Source: Diogma glabrata | Taxonomy: Eukaryota > Arthropoda > Insecta > Diptera > Cylindrotomidae | Assembly: GCA_963693315.1 (NCBI GenBank) | Contig: OY856186.1 | Coordinates: 90,027,381 to 90,091,380 of the forward strand | Length of the DNA: 64,000 nucleotides | Direction: 5' to 3' | In this document: positions 49,867 through 63,090 of the stretch, in pieces | Layout: every line of letters begins with the position of its first letter | How positions within the stretch are numbered: position 1 is the stretch's first letter | Notes under the pieces: generated by a model | Told to the model about the DNA's origin: nothing | Seen by the model: the letters and a program-made list of their open reading frames with translations, nothing else | The model's database searches: none | Made by a program: the position numbers and the translations under genes

Positions 49867-50702
49867 ATGGATCCGATTTCATCCGAGCACTGCTGGTGAC
49901 GATATTTATAAAAACACCGAGATCAGAGAATTAAGATTTGAAGTTAAGTTTCAATCACAAGTCGTGTAGCACGTTTTTGAACAGAGTCCAAAAGAGTCAG
50001 GATGGAAACAGATGCAGAACCCCAAACTTGACAACTACTCCATACAAGGACGAATGTAGGACTTACAAATGTGGAGTAATTAATAAGGAGTAAAATATTT
50101 TTTACATCTATTGAGGACTGAGTTTTCTTGGCGCGCTCTTTGCCATCACCATTATACGATCATTCTAGAGTAAGTCGATAGACATTTTGACGACCAATAA
50201 AATTTTTCTCATTCGTCTATTTGTTTGTCACACACACTAATCAAAATATCTTTGGTAAGCTCGGTCGTTGATCTGGCAACAATCAATAGCCATGTTTTGG
50301 TGGAGCTAAAATTGAACATATTTCAGTCACCCCAATTGGAAACTTTTGCCAGGCTATCATTTACATTTATGGCAGCGTCTTTCCGGGCGGGCTTTATTCG
50401 TTTATGCATTTTCCCAAGATAGGAAAACGAACGACTTGTGCAGTGTACCATCATCTGCAAAATTATTAATTGGGTTACTGATGATTTTCATTTCATATAA
50501 ATTAAAAATAAAGTGGTGACAAAACTAAGCCTTGGGGTAAATCAGCGTTAACTAATTTAGACGCAGAAGAAAAGCCATCGATGGATACCGAATTGTATCG
50601 GTCGGTGAGAAAGTTTTGAATAAACTACACAACTGCGGGGTTAAATCCGTACGCTACGCGCTTGCTGATCAGGTTTGCAGCCCGGATTTGATCAAATGCA
50701 AA
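49866..50702 (-). pseudogene. LINE-A RT fragment, minus strand
   Basis: Reverse complement of LINE-A about 25165-26045. On the minus strand it carries FDQIRAANLISKRVA-like text, the GFSSAS.LVNADLPQG region (motif B), ADD.TLHKS, the segment around GWKS.FARTESI and the thumb. Frame breaks occur throughout and both the N- and C-terminal parts are missing. It lies inside the Tigger-like element. Confidence 0.78.
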
Positions 50703-51125
50703 TTGACGACCAAATTGTAATTAAAGTGGAGAATATTATTCAACTTTGCCTTAAACAACAGAAAATTACTGATTATTTTTCAGTAAAAAAATTGTCCATC
50801 GAAGCTTAATCTGAGTAGCCACATATGCAAACATTCTCATCCGAAAATATTAATATACATATGTTTATGTAGCATCGATTTGATTAGCTTTAACATAATT
50901 ATTTTATGATAATGAATTGCTTTTAAACTGCATGTTGCTATTTTTTTTGTGATCGCTTTAATATCAATTAACATGCAGTAAATAATTTAATATGAAATAC
51001 AATGATATAATGAGCATAACAGGCAAATTTGCTTATTCTTTTTTAATTTTTCTGGATATAACGTACCATGGTGTATAACGTACGCCTACGTCGGTCCCTT
51101 GACCGTACTTTATAAACGAGTTTTA

Positions 51126-51295
<170 letters not shown>

Positions 51296-51299
51296 TTAT

Positions 51300-52045
51300 A
51301 CACGTATCGTTTGAAGGTTAGTACTAAATAAAAATCATATGGAAAAAATTCTAGTAACGCCATCTATGTGTCATCCTACGGACTTATTGAATGACCTAGT
51401 ATATATGTATATTTTTTTAAAAATAACTATCTGCCAACAAAATCTTATTCCCTATTAATCTGAAACTGTTTAAATAACAACCTATTATTTATTTTGTACT
51501 GTTGTTTTACAATAAACACAGCAGTCGAAAGTCAAAGACTACTTTTTAAAACGACAGCGGTTAGGCAATATGTTTAAAAATAACAACTGTTATCGACTGT
51601 TATTGTCTACAACTGTTATTGTAAAACAGTTCTTATATCTAGGCTTGCCACCTATACGTTTTTGGAGCGTATAATAAGTTTTTTTTATCAAAAATATTTG
51701 TGCATACGCTATACGTACGTTTTTTGAAAATATTCAAAAATATACGCTTTTTGGTTATAAATAGTTAGATGCAGTTGTTTTCAGAAATACGTATCCTAAA
51801 TGAAATTTTTCCCTTATTAAGTGGAATGAATTGCAGAGAAAAGTGGACTGAATATTTTAAAATCAACACAAACGCACCTGAATTACTTTAAATTTGCAAA
51901 TTTGTTTTTGCAGTGCCAATTAATAATTTTAATTGTTTTGTTGAATGCATTTTTAGCGTGATGGGAATTATATGGACTAACAAATCAAAAGGCTTCATAC
52001 CGATATGGTGAAATCAGAATTATTTATGCATTTCAATTGCAGATG
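51300..52045. other. AT-rich DNA, no gene seen
   Basis: No gene. AACTGTTAT/ATAACAGT words recur around 51585-51625, and TATACG/CGTATA words around 51650-51740. Confidence 0.4.
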
Positions 52046-52055
52046 AGTTGCAGTC

Positions 52056-52557
52056 CCGTGGCGGATTTCCAAATTTGCCGCTTATAGGCTAATTTATATT
52101 ACCGCCTAATATATTTTAAAAAATTATCAAATACGAACGCAGCGATCAAAAGAAGCGCGCCACAGGCGAATTTTTTTTGAAATTTCAAGGTCACCTTATT
52201 TACAAGTACTTTAAAATTACGCTTTTAATTAAAAACGTGCAAATCTGGCAAAAATAATTAATATAATACAAAATACGAAAATAATACAAACGTTTATTAA
52301 AATCAAATAAAATGCAATAAAAACTGTAGAGCACGCCGCCGCTATGTTTCGAGTATAGAGATGAGAAATTTTGCGAATTTGATTGATTTAATCTGGATAC
52401 TCTGTTTATAGTGGCGGGCGGCTCTCGCTACTGCGAAACGATTTCTATTTTGAAAAATTTTTGTATTTTTAGAAATTTCCGCACAAAAATTTACCGCCTA
52501 CGAAAATTTGCCGCCGTAGGCTACAGCCTAGCTGGCCTATTTAGAAATCAGCCACTG
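52056..52557. mobile_element. hAT-like non-autonomous element
   Basis: Left end CCGTGGCGGATTTCCAAATT and right end (reversed) CAGTGGCTGATTTCTAAAT are similar TIRs of hAT style. Inside, TTTGCCGC..TAGGCT words recur near both ends in opposite orientation. AGTTGCAG (52046-52053) and AGTTGCAC (52558-52565) are a probable imperfect 8-bp duplication. There is no coding capacity. Confidence 0.6.
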
Positions 52558-52610
52558 AGTTGCACTGAATTTGCAAGTTTTATTAAGAAAAAAGATAAGT
52601 CTAAAAAAAA

Positions 52611-53068
52611 TTGATCGAAGCAGCAAAATCGAACAAAAAATATAAAATTAAAGCTTTACATTACCACAATATGGTATCACTTAAAATTTGTTGTTCTAAT
52701 CAAACGTTGTTTGTCTTTGGTCTTTATCGTTCACCTAACTCACCTGAGAATATCAACTTGTTTCATGATCTATCTGAAAAAATAGATAGATTGACTGAGT
52801 ATCCTAACGCAAAGTTTATAGTTCTTGGTGACTTTAACGTTCACAATAAAGAATGGCTCATACACAGCTCTACTATACTAACGATATAGGTAGACAGGCT
52901 GAGCTTTTTGCTGTTTATCATAATTATACACAAATTATAGACCAGCCTACGAGAGTACCTGACATTCCTGGACAAGGTAGTAACCTACTTGATTTGTTCT
53001 TGACAAATGATCCTTTCTTGGTACAATTTAAAGTATCAGATCTGTTAATGCATCGCATATTTCCCTAA
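52611..53068 (+). pseudogene. LINE endonuclease fragment (second CR1/jockey-type family)
   Basis: The frame reads LFVFGLYRSPNSPENINLFH and FIVLGDFNVHNKEWL (catalytic GDFN). A one-base shift near 52870 leads to YTNDIGRQAELFAVYHNYTQ, IDQPTRVPD and LLDLFLTNDP. It resembles the LINE-A endonuclease but differs throughout, so it is another family. The RT and the ends are absent. Confidence 0.8.
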
Positions 53069-53533
53069 AAAATTAGTAAAAAAGCATTAGAAATAGTAAA
53101 TCAGAATTTAAGATTCAAATATGATACAAAACTTAACTTATTGTTTGTTGTTTTTTGTGAAATGTCACAATGTATTACTTCATCAATTTCATCCAGTATG
53201 TTGATGGTTCACAATTTCCTAAAAATAACAAAATAAGAATTAGTGTTTGGAAATATTTAATGTTCTAAATAAGGAAAAATAGCAAAATAAGAATTAATAT
53301 TTAAAAACTATTACAATACAAAAAATACTTAACTTCATTGTTGATGTTATTGTTTTTAGAAATGTCACAATTTGACAATACGATGAGCTCTCCACTCAAA
53401 GTTGGAGAATTAATTTTGAATGCGTTCAGCAGTTTTTTTGAATCACAAGATAATTTTGAATGTGGAACTTATCTGTTGTTTTGTTGTCGGCACTGACTCA
53501 GATTAGTATATAAGGAAGACATTTTGATGTCTT

Positions 53534-53806
53534 CGCTCTCTTGGTTTTTGTACATTAGTTTAGTGTATTGTTTTATGTGAAAACCATAGATATGGTGTTT
53601 TTGTTAAGTTTTGCTTAAAAAATAGAATTAAATTAAATAAAATGTTAACTAAAATAATAAAGAAATGTTACGCTCTTGTTTTTTGTACATTATTTTAGTG
53701 TATTGTTTTATGTGAAAACCATACATATGGTGTTTTTGTTAAGTTTTGCTTAAAAAATAGAATTAAATTAAACAAAATGTTAACTAAAATAATAAAGAAA
53801 TGTTAC
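53534..53806 (+). repeat. Two tandem ~136-bp units
   Basis: CGCTCTCTTGGTTTTTGTAC...GAAATGTTA is followed by a second copy beginning CGCTCTTGTTTTTTGTAC. Both contain GTGAAAACCATA.ATATGG and AACTAAAATAATAAAG. The copies differ at few positions. Confidence 0.85.
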
Positions 53807-54104
53807 CTGTATCGTAATTGCTAGTGTTTTGTGTTAACTTATTTTAGTTTTTGTTAACAAATATAAATTTGTATGTATTCTCGTGTTTTATTAACTGTTA
53901 AAAATAAAAAATCAATAACTTTGATGGAGAATTTGAAGTTTTAACCAAATATAGTCGTCTTTGCTGCCTGCATTTGGAGTTTTTGGTTTGTTCTTAAGTT
54001 TGCGGCTCTTAAATTGTTGTTTATTTTGTAGGCATTATACCGTGCAATGGTTTGTCATAGTTATCGGATTCAGTTACCAAGCTGAACGGATTTTCAAAAT
54101 CAAA

Positions 54105-54435
54105 TACTCGCATAGTCATCGCCATACGTAATCAAGTTTCAACATCCAGTTATACTGATTGAATTTATTTATACTAATTGATATTATATATGGTTGTTAA
54201 AACCTCATCACTGTTATTCATCGCTATACGTAATCAAGTTTCAACACCCAGTTATGCTGATTGAATTTATTTGTACCAATTGATGTTATGTATGGTTGTT
54301 AAAACCTCATCACTGTTATTCATCGCTATACGTAATCAAGTTTCAACATCCAGTTATACTGATTGAATTTATTTATACCAATTGATGTTATGTATGGTTG
54401 TTAAAACCTCATCACTGTTATTCATCGCTATACTT
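54105..54435 (+). repeat. Three tandem ~102-bp units
   Basis: ATCGC.ATACGTAATCAAG and TTTCAACA.CCAGTTAT.CTG, then GGTTGTTAAAACCTCATCAC, repeat at about 54118, 54219 and 54321; a decaying fourth start is at 54424. The unit may be part of the LTR. Confidence 0.85.
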
Positions 54436-54814
54436 GTTTTAAATTTCAACACTGTTAGTCATCGTCGTCAATTTTCGATATTCAACTATACTCATCGATT
54501 ATTTATATAGTTGTTTGTACAACACTGTTATTCATCGTCATTAGCCAATGGAAGCATGTATTAATATTTTGTATCATCGACTATCACGTCGTCATTGGCC
54601 TTGTGAGCCAAATAATACTCATAATTAGACGTTTCCTTTGTTACATCCTCTGGTTCTATCATCGTCGTCACAACAAAAAATCATACAGTCCACTGCCGAG
54701 CCAGAGGCGTGAACATTTTGGTCCTTCGAGCCGGATATAGGGGGCGCTGACACCTGGATTCATCAATACAACCATCAGCTTCAGGTATCTGCTTTACGAG
54801 CAGTATTTTATTAA

Positions 54815-55300
54815 ATTATATTAAAGTAAACTCTAAATTTGAGTTTAATAATTTCCAATTATAAATTTTAAGTCTGAGTCTTGCAATACTCTACAATTAT
54901 ATTAAAGTAAACTCTAAATTTGAGTTTAATAATTTCCAATTATAAATTTCAAGTCTGAGTCTTGCAATACTCTACAATTATATTAAAGTAAACTCTAAAT
55001 TTGAGTTTTATAATGTCTAAACATAAATTTTAAGTCTGAGTCTTACAATACTCGAAAATTATCAAAGTAAACTCTAAATTTGAGTTTAATAATTTCCAAT
55101 TATAAATTTTAAGTCTGAGTCTTGCAATACTCTACAATTATATTAAAGTAAACTCTAAATTTGAGTTTAATAATTTCCAATTATAAATTTTAAGTCTGAG
55201 TCTTGCAATACTCTAAAAAATTATCAAAGTAAACTCTAAATTTGAGTTAAATAATGTCTAAACATAAATTTTAAGTCAGAGTCTTACAATACTCTAGAAC
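54815..55300 (+). repeat. Six tandem ~81-bp units
   Basis: AAAGTAAACTCTAAATTTGA, then ATTTTAAGTCTGAGTCTTGC and AATACTCTA, repeat at about 54815, 54896, 54977, 55058, 55138 and 55220. Units 3 and 6 share variants (AATGTCTAAACATAAATTTT), suggesting that a three-unit block was itself duplicated. Confidence 0.9.
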
Positions 55301-55466
55301 ATCTTGAAGCTAAAAATATAAGGTACCACATTACATTTTGAATTTGAACTCTCATCCTTTAACGGGGTGTGAATGATCTAAGGTCGATTTATATAAGAGT
55401 TTCTGTTGTAATTGTAACTCCTTTCGCGTGTATCAGTGAATTGCTGGGTGTACTGTTGTCAAATTA

Positions 55467-55666
55467 NNNNNNNNNNNNNNNNNNNNNNNNNNNNNNNNNN
55501 NNNNNNNNNNNNNNNNNNNNNNNNNNNNNNNNNNNNNNNNNNNNNNNNNNNNNNNNNNNNNNNNNNNNNNNNNNNNNNNNNNNNNNNNNNNNNNNNNNNN
55601 NNNNNNNNNNNNNNNNNNNNNNNNNNNNNNNNNNNNNNNNNNNNNNNNNNNNNNNNNNNNNNNNNN
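55467..55666. other. Assembly gap (200 N)
   Basis: Exactly 200 unknown bases, probably a placeholder of arbitrary size. It follows a tandem array and a likely LTR element, so repeats probably caused the break. Confidence 0.98.
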
Positions 55667-55858
55667 GCCCACAAACGGTTTTTGGAACAAATTATGCTTG
55701 CATCCAATCAAAATATATTAAATTGTACCTACCTAATTTTACCTGATTCTACCTATGTCAAAACTATTTAAAAGGTATATGATGTGATTGCCTTATAGCA
55801 AGGATATTCAAAAATATTTAGAAGACATAACCTTTAGAAAAGATAATACATAATAGAA

Positions 55859-57210
55859 ATGCCTTTTAAATTGTGCTGTAACTTGTACGGTCTCAAAAAT
55901 CATAAGCGGACATCAAAAAATGTGAAACTGGTCACACCAGCTGTTATTCAAAAAGCTGCGACCCCTAAATTTCACTTTGCGTGATGACCAGTTTATATGT
56001 GAAACATGTGGCACTTATATCTATAAAAACAAGGTAAATTTAATTTTTTTATTAAAATGAATAAAATTCATATGCAACTAAACATTTCTACAGCAGCTTT
56101 CATGTTCGGAAACTATCGATAGTGAAGATAATTTCTATAAATCAGGATGTTGAAAATGTTCCAACGAACGAAAATATTCAAATACCTCCAGCATCTTTAG
56201 ATCCATCACCAGTTTCGGTTGATTTTATATCTCCACCAGTTCTTGAACTACTTAATGACACTTTAGAAGATATTAGCATTGTTCTTGGAAGGTTAGCCGA
56301 ATCTCCTATCAAACAAAAACATATTACAACAGGAAGTTATAAAAAAATTGCAAGTGTCACATCGGCAATAAGTCAAAGAATATTTCAAGTAGATTCAGTT
56401 AAAGTGTTTATCACCAAACGAGGAATGTGAATATACATCATGGCTTATGAACCTTAAAAATGAATTTAAAGATGCCAGCTCTAAATCAAAACAAGTGTTT
56501 TTGTTGACAATTCTACCACGTAAATTTTGGTCAAATCAACGTATCCAGGATACTCAATGATAACGCAGAATGAGATAGAAGCTGCACAATAAAGTTCAAT
56601 AAAGTTCAAGCCACAATCCACCCAATCGTTATTTACTACAAATCATGTAATGATAAACTAGAGGTCTTATCTTTTGTCATTATATCTGGTCATTTAATGC
56701 ATAACACAGTTGCAGTTCATAAATACCAGGAAAGGTGTATTGAATTCATTGAAAAACAGCAAGAAATATATCCAAGTATCAAAAAAATTTTATATTTTAC
56801 TGATGGTTCAGCAAATCAATTAAAAATAAGAAGAATTTCATAAATCTCTGCAAACATATGATGATTTTAAAATACCTGCAGAATGGCATTTCTTTGCAAC
56901 TGCGCACGGAAAGGGTCCATCCGATGGGATTGAGGAACACTTAAAAGAGAAGCCCGGAGAACTTCGCTTAAAGGAGAAAAAATATCAACAGCAAGGGAAT
57001 TATTGAATGGGCGGAAATTTGGTCGAAAAAAACCAACCACGTTATGAAGTTTTCATATGTGTCTTCAGGAGATATCGAATTACAGGAGCAATTTCTTTCG
57101 ATGCGGTTTTCGGACATTAAAACCATAAGTGGAACTCAAGGATTCCATTGTTTTCAACCGGATAACACTACACCCGATAAAATAATTGCCAAAATGTTTT
57201 TTTTTTTCTG
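55859..57210 (+). pseudogene. Decayed multi-exon gene with Cys pairs and a TDG...HGKGPSDG region (unknown, transposon-like)
   Basis: From the ATG at 55859 the text reads LCCNLYGLKNHKRTSKNVK and, after a frame slip, FICETCGTYIYKN; spaced Cys pairs suggest a zinc-binding start. A donor follows (AACAAG|GTAAAT near 56032), then an acceptor (TTTCTACAG near 56093). A Ser/Pro-rich region leads to LGRLAESPIKQKHITTGSYK. After several breaks come ILYFTDGSANQLKN, then EWHFFATAHGKGPSDGIE and TISGTQGFHCF. The Asp-Gly and His/Asp motifs look like an RNase H-fold enzyme. I recall similar multi-copy proteins in insects and cnidarians that are probably transposon-derived, but I cannot name the family. Stops and frameshifts make it inactive. 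Confidence 0.55.
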
Positions 57211-57219
57211 ATAATCATA

Positions 57220-58485
57220 AATATTTCAATTTAAAGGCAAAAAGAATTATATAAATTAATTTTTTAATGTATTAATTTATATAATATTGATTAAATTATA
57301 ATGTTTATAGAAAAAAATTTTTTTAATTTTTTTTCTAATGATAGTGTTGGTGATGTTGAAATTATAAACAAAATCTTCGATCATTGGATCTCCTATTCTT
57401 ATTCTGAACTGCTTTCTCAATCAGAAATACACAGAAAATGGGTCAAATTTATTGCAGGTGTTAAAATATGAATGTTTAATTTATTAGATCCACATTTAGT
57501 ACAGGATTATTAACTTAATAAAAAACACATGTGAATTTTTCAAATAACAAACTTTAAAAAATCGTAAGAAAAAATCCATATTGAATTGCTGACTTTTTAT
57601 TTCTCAATTTCATAGCTGCATATGTTTACTTTAAAATTTGTGAAAAACAAAAAAAAAAAAAAGCTACTTTTTGAGATATGAGCTTTGAAGTAAACCAAGG
57701 TTTTACGCGCCGCCTAGCGGAAAAGAGAAAAGTTATTAATTTTAAACTTACTTATTTCAATTATTCAATTATTTTCCTTTTTACTTGCAAAAATATACGT
57801 AAGTCGGATGAAATTTGTGGCACCTATTCACAAAACATTGCCACCATTACCAAAACTACGTGAAAAAGCCTCAAAATTCAACCGCGCATAACTCCGATTC
57901 AGAGTACTCAAAAAATAAAAGCAGAAATCACTTTTTTCCTTTCGTCAATACCAACAATATTTCAAAATTTCAGATTTTTTAAAAATCAAAAATTTAAAAA
58001 TGTACGTTTTCAAAATAATAGCCCAATTATAAAAACATTTTGCACACACATAAGAAAATAAAAAAGAAAAAACGATAGATGTAAATTTGATATAAAAAAT
58101 ATGTATATGATCAACTTTAATTCAGTCAGTATACGATTATATGTCTGGATATCATTAATATTAAACATTTTGAATTTTAATAAAATTTTTAATATGTTGT
58201 GTTTTAAAAAATTACTGTGTGTTCAGAATGTTTGTTAAAGTTTGTTTTAAAAGTTTTTTTGAAGTTTTTTAAAACTCTAGTAGTCAAATGACAAAAATAT
58301 AAAAAATAAAAATTGTTATAAGAATGGTGGAGGAGCTACACACAAAAATTAATCATTTAATTGTAAGTTAAACAATTGTATATTATTTTTAATATTTTTA
58401 TTTATTCTTTGGTTCATAATTTTGAACAGTTTTATTTTATTTTTATTTTTGATATATATTTACAATTTCAATAGCATATTACTTC
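57220..58485. other. AT-rich DNA, no gene seen
   Basis: No supported gene. A short frame at 57340-57470 (VGDVEIINKIFDHWISYS) may be a last piece of the preceding pseudogene or chance. Confidence 0.4.
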
Positions 58486-58489
58486 GGTC

Positions 58490-59000
58490 TGAAAGTCCTA
58501 AGTATTACATTCATGAGCTCAAAATGAAATTCTTACCCCCACTTTTTTTTGGCATTTCTCGACGTTTTAGGACCTACTGATTCAAAAAAAGCAAAAAAAA
58601 ATGTATGTCTGTCTGTCGGCCGGCCATTATTACCTACGCTGCAGGGAAACCGCTGGAGGGATTTTAAAAATTTTTTCCAAAAATAGGTATACTTATATAG
58701 GTATGTTCGATAACTGTACCGGAAGTGTGTCAAAAAAATCATTATGTGCGTCAAAAATAGCAAATTTTCATATTTTTGGCTTAAAAACGTTCATTTTAAG
58801 TGATTATGAGTAGGAACATTGAATTTGGAGAAATCATGACGGTAGGAATTAGTATGTGAGATCAAAAACTAGATTATTGCATTATAAGTTTGTCAAAAAA
58901 ATGTTGTCAAGTGTGTCAAAAGAAAGATTTTTATTTATTTTTTTACCCCAATTTTTTGGAAAAAAATTAAATTGTTTGTTTGAAATGAATTTGATTATTA
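58490..59000 (+). repeat. Dispersed repeat with TGTCTGTCTGTCGG leader
   Basis: ATGTATGTCTGTCTGTCGGC, then GCTGCAGGGAAACCGCTGGA, is the sort of short GC-richer block that recurs widely in insect genomes. The right part (58884-58980, TATAAGTTTGTCAAAAAAA.TTGTCAAGTGTGTCAAAA) is repeated at 61912-62025, so the two loci share a family. No coding domain. Confidence 0.5.
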
Positions 59001-59059
59001 TTATTGAGAATTATGGCATTATAAGTTATAGAACGTGGCTGTCAACCTTGAATATTTCC

Positions 59060-60184
59060 AAAACTGAGGCAGATAGATCTTTATGCAAGAAATGTGCATG
59101 GAACAAAATGAATTCCAATACGATGGATTATACTACAAATTATCACAAGGAACGTGCATGGGTAACCCATTATCCTGCTTTATCTCTAATGCATTCATCG
59201 GACATTTGGAAACCAGTCTAAATAGCCAACACAAATTACCAAAAACATGGCACCGCTACGTTGACGATATTTTTACTATAATGAAAATCCAAGATGTGCA
59301 ACCTCTGTTAGACATCCTAAACGAGCAATATAATAGTATAAAATTCACTGTGGAAATTGAGCAGCAGAATGACTGTCTCCCATTCTTAGATCTAAAAATA
59401 AAAAAGAACAATGGAAAGATCGATGTCAGCATATATAGGAAACCAACAACAAACAGAAAGGTTTATAACAAGCGACTCATACTGCTCATTTCAGACAAAA
59501 ATGGCAGCGTTTCGAAGCATGATAAACAGAATGTGCACACTGCCACTATCAGTAAAAAATTATATGGATGAAATAGAATACATTCGAAAAGTTGCTGATA
59601 TAAATGGATACGATAGCGATATCATTGATTCAATGGTAAGAAAACGATGCGACGAATCGAGAGACAAAATAAAACCACCTTAAATAACAATGAATCAAAC
59701 GATAGTAATAATAAAAAAACGTATAAGCTTTACCTACCAACCACCCATAACTAATAAATTGAAAAGCGTGTTTAAAAAACATAGTTCTGAGATAGTGTTT
59801 AAAAATAAAAACAAGTTATGCAATCAACTGAGGCAATACAAAGGATAGTATTCCGGCATCACAAAAATCTGGTGTATACAAAATCAAATGTAGTTGCCCA
59901 AAAAGTTTTATATTGGACAGACAAAGAGAAACAGAGGTACTCGCTATAAAGAACATATATCGCATATTAAATTCAATAGGCCAGAGAAATCATCCGTTGC
60001 ATCCCATGCAATAAACAACAGAAATTGTACGATCGGTGAGATTGAACTTATTAAACACATCCAGAACCCAATAGAATTAGATGGCTGGGAAAGTTTGTAC
60101 ATACAGAAAAATAGAAATAAGATAATGAACACAGACGAAGAACCAATACCTCCCGTTTATTTAAAATTTAGAGATAATTTTTAA
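59060..60184 (+). pseudogene. PLE-C reverse transcriptase and GIY-YIG nuclease remnant
   Basis: Starting inside RT: YKLSQGTCMGNPLSCFISNA, WHRYVDDIFTIMK (catalytic Asp pair), IKFTVEIEQQNDCLPFLDLK and IYRKPTTN. A frameshift near 59450 leads to FITSDSYCSFQTKMAAFRSM, another to GVYKIKC, then YIGQTKRNRGTRYKEH with SSVASHAINN, the C-terminal GIY-YIG nuclease. It ends at YLKFRDNF. This is a third PLE family, distinct from PLE-A and PLE-B. The N-terminal half is missing and there are at least three frame breaks. I see no hammerhead motif downstream. Confidence 0.82.
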
Positions 60185-60448
60185 TTTATAATTTTAAAGA
60201 AATTTTATAATTTTTTATTATTTTTTTTACCTTGTTGTTTTGTTTTTATTTATTTTTCGTAATTTTGTTTTACCTCTGTTTTTGGTTTATTTTAACTTTA
60301 TTTTAATCTATTTATGTTTGTAGTTGTTTACATAATTTATAATGCAAAGTTCAATTAATTATATTAATTGTATATCTATCTCTAGTCTTAACTCTTGACG
60401 CATACATATTTGTATTAAACTTATGTATAAATTATTTCTCTTTCTATA

Positions 60449-61623
60449 CCCGGGAAAAAATATAGAGATCTGAAGAGATCTTATCAGATCTGCGTTAGTA
60501 GATCTGCGTAGATCTGCATTTTGGAACATATCTACACCGATCTGCGCAGATCTCCTTAGATCAAAACAGATCTGTATAGATATGTTCCAAAATGCAGATC
60601 TTCTTGGATTCTACGCAGATCTTCTTTGATACATTTAGATCTGCTTTGATCTATCAAGATCTTATTTGATCTAACAAGATCCCATTTATTAAAAATAAAC
60701 TTTAAAAACAAATAGAACCGACTTCAGAAAAAACAAAGGAGGCACAAAGAAGTGGAAAATAACTCAATTATGCTACCCGGGAAAAAATATAGAGATCTGA
60801 AGAGATTTTATCAGATCTGCGTTAGTAGATCTGCGTAGATCTGCATTTTGGAACATATCTACAACGATCTGCGCAGATCTCCTTAGATCAAAACAGACCT
60901 GTATAGATATGTTCCAAAATGCAGATGTTCTTGGATCTACACAGATCTTCTTTGATACATTTAGATCTGCTTTGATCTATCAAGATCTTATTTGATCTAA
61001 CAAGATCCCCATTTATTAAAAATAAACTTTAAAAAACAAATAGAACCGACTTCAGAAAAAACAAAGGAGGCACAAAGAAGTGGAAAATAACTCAATTATG
61101 CTAACGAGTTATGAAAATAACTCAATTAAATAATGCAAAGATATATAATCGTCACATGCAAAGTTGTTAGAAAATTTGCAGACATCTCTTTAGATCTGAC
61201 TGAACAATATCTTTGTAAACTTTTTTTCTATTTTCACATTTTTACAGATCTGAAGAGATCTCTGTAAATCGTGGTAGATCTTCAAAGATCAAAGATAAAA
61301 AACTAGTGTTTGACCTTTGCAGATTTTAAGAGATCTTTTTTTAAATCTTGGTAGATCATCAAAGATCAAACGCAAAATTTTACATTGATCTTTGAAGATC
61401 TATCAAGATTTGAAGAGATCTTTTTAAATCTATGTAGATCTTCAAAGATCAAACGCTTTATTTTTTCTTTGATTTTTGAAGATCTACCTTGATCTAAAGA
61501 GATCTCTTTAGATCTGAAAAGATCAAACTCTCATTTTTTGAATCAAAACAAAGATCTCATTAGATCTAATTTGATCAAAAGAGATCTAATCAGATCTTTT
61601 TAGATCTCTCTATTTTTTCCCGG
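60449..61623. mobile_element. TIR-bounded element packed with AGATCT/GATC words
   Basis: Left end CCCGGGAAAAAATATAGAGATC and right end (reversed) CCGGGAAAAAATAGAGAGATC form TIRs, with TA on both sides (60447-60448, 61624-61625). By eye there are more than 50 GATC tetramers in 1.17 kb, mostly in AGATCT, spaced about 10-25 bases. The first 327 bases are duplicated in tandem (60449-60775 and 60776-about 61102). Within each unit TTTTGGAACATATCTA and TAGATATGTTCCAAAA form an inverted pair. No open frame is recognised. It behaves like a non-autonomous DNA element; the family is unknown. Confidence 0.78.
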
Positions 61624-61625
61624 TA

Positions 61626-61905
61626 GCTTTGATAAAATAAAAATAAAAAATTCTATCAAAAATTAGTTGCAAAAACGACAGCAGGTGAAGATGGATAATT
61701 CCGAAATGCATACTGCAAATTTTTTAAAAAATAAATAAATAAATCTTTAAATTTGTTTTTCGAAATAAAAAATTTTGTGAAGTCAATAATCGGAGGTGTT
61801 TTTTTGATTTGTTTTAGTGTAACTAATAACTTAACTAAAACTGACTTCACGTTTGAAAATCATTTTAAAGAAAAATATTTAATATCGTATATTAATATTG
61901 ATCTT
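61626..61905. other. AT-rich DNA, no gene seen
   Basis: No supported feature. Confidence 0.4.
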
Positions 61906-61911
61906 AATGGT

Positions 61912-62025
61912 TATAAGTTTGTCAAAAAAAAATTGTCAAGTGTGTCAAAAAATGATTTCATTTATTTTTTTAGCCAGTTTTTTATAGCCAGTTTTTTAGA
62001 AAAAAAAAATGTAGCTGTTTTTATG
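61912..62025 (+). repeat. Second copy of the TTGTCAAGTGTGTC repeat
   Basis: TATAAGTTTGTCAAAAAAAA, TTGTCAAGTGTGTCAAAA and TTTATTTTTTTAGCCAGTTTTT match 58884-58980. The left part of the first copy is absent here. Confidence 0.6.
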
Positions 62026-62039
62026 ACTTAAATGTAATT

Positions 62040-63090
<1,051 letters not shown>

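Larger units (their letters stand above)
53363..54715 (+). repeat. Probable BEL/Pao LTR (solo or 5')
   Basis: TGTCACAATTTGACAATACG at the left and ...GGCGTGAACA at the right give TG...CA-type ends. A TATA box TATATAAGG (about 53506-53514) sits about 150 bases in. Directly after the right end, TTTGGTCCTTCGAGCCGGAT (54717-54736) resembles the primer-binding site common in insect BEL/Pao elements. Two tandem arrays (53534-53806, 54105-54435) lie inside. No gag-pol or second LTR is visible; a gap follows at 55467. Confidence 0.5.

Noticed and set aside
50225..50422. 65-codon plus-strand frame
   Set aside because: Antisense to the minus-strand LINE-A RT fragment; the same shadow is present opposite LINE-A at 25363-25692.
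55369..55771. Open frames running through X residues
   Set aside because: They cross the 200-N gap and are artefacts.
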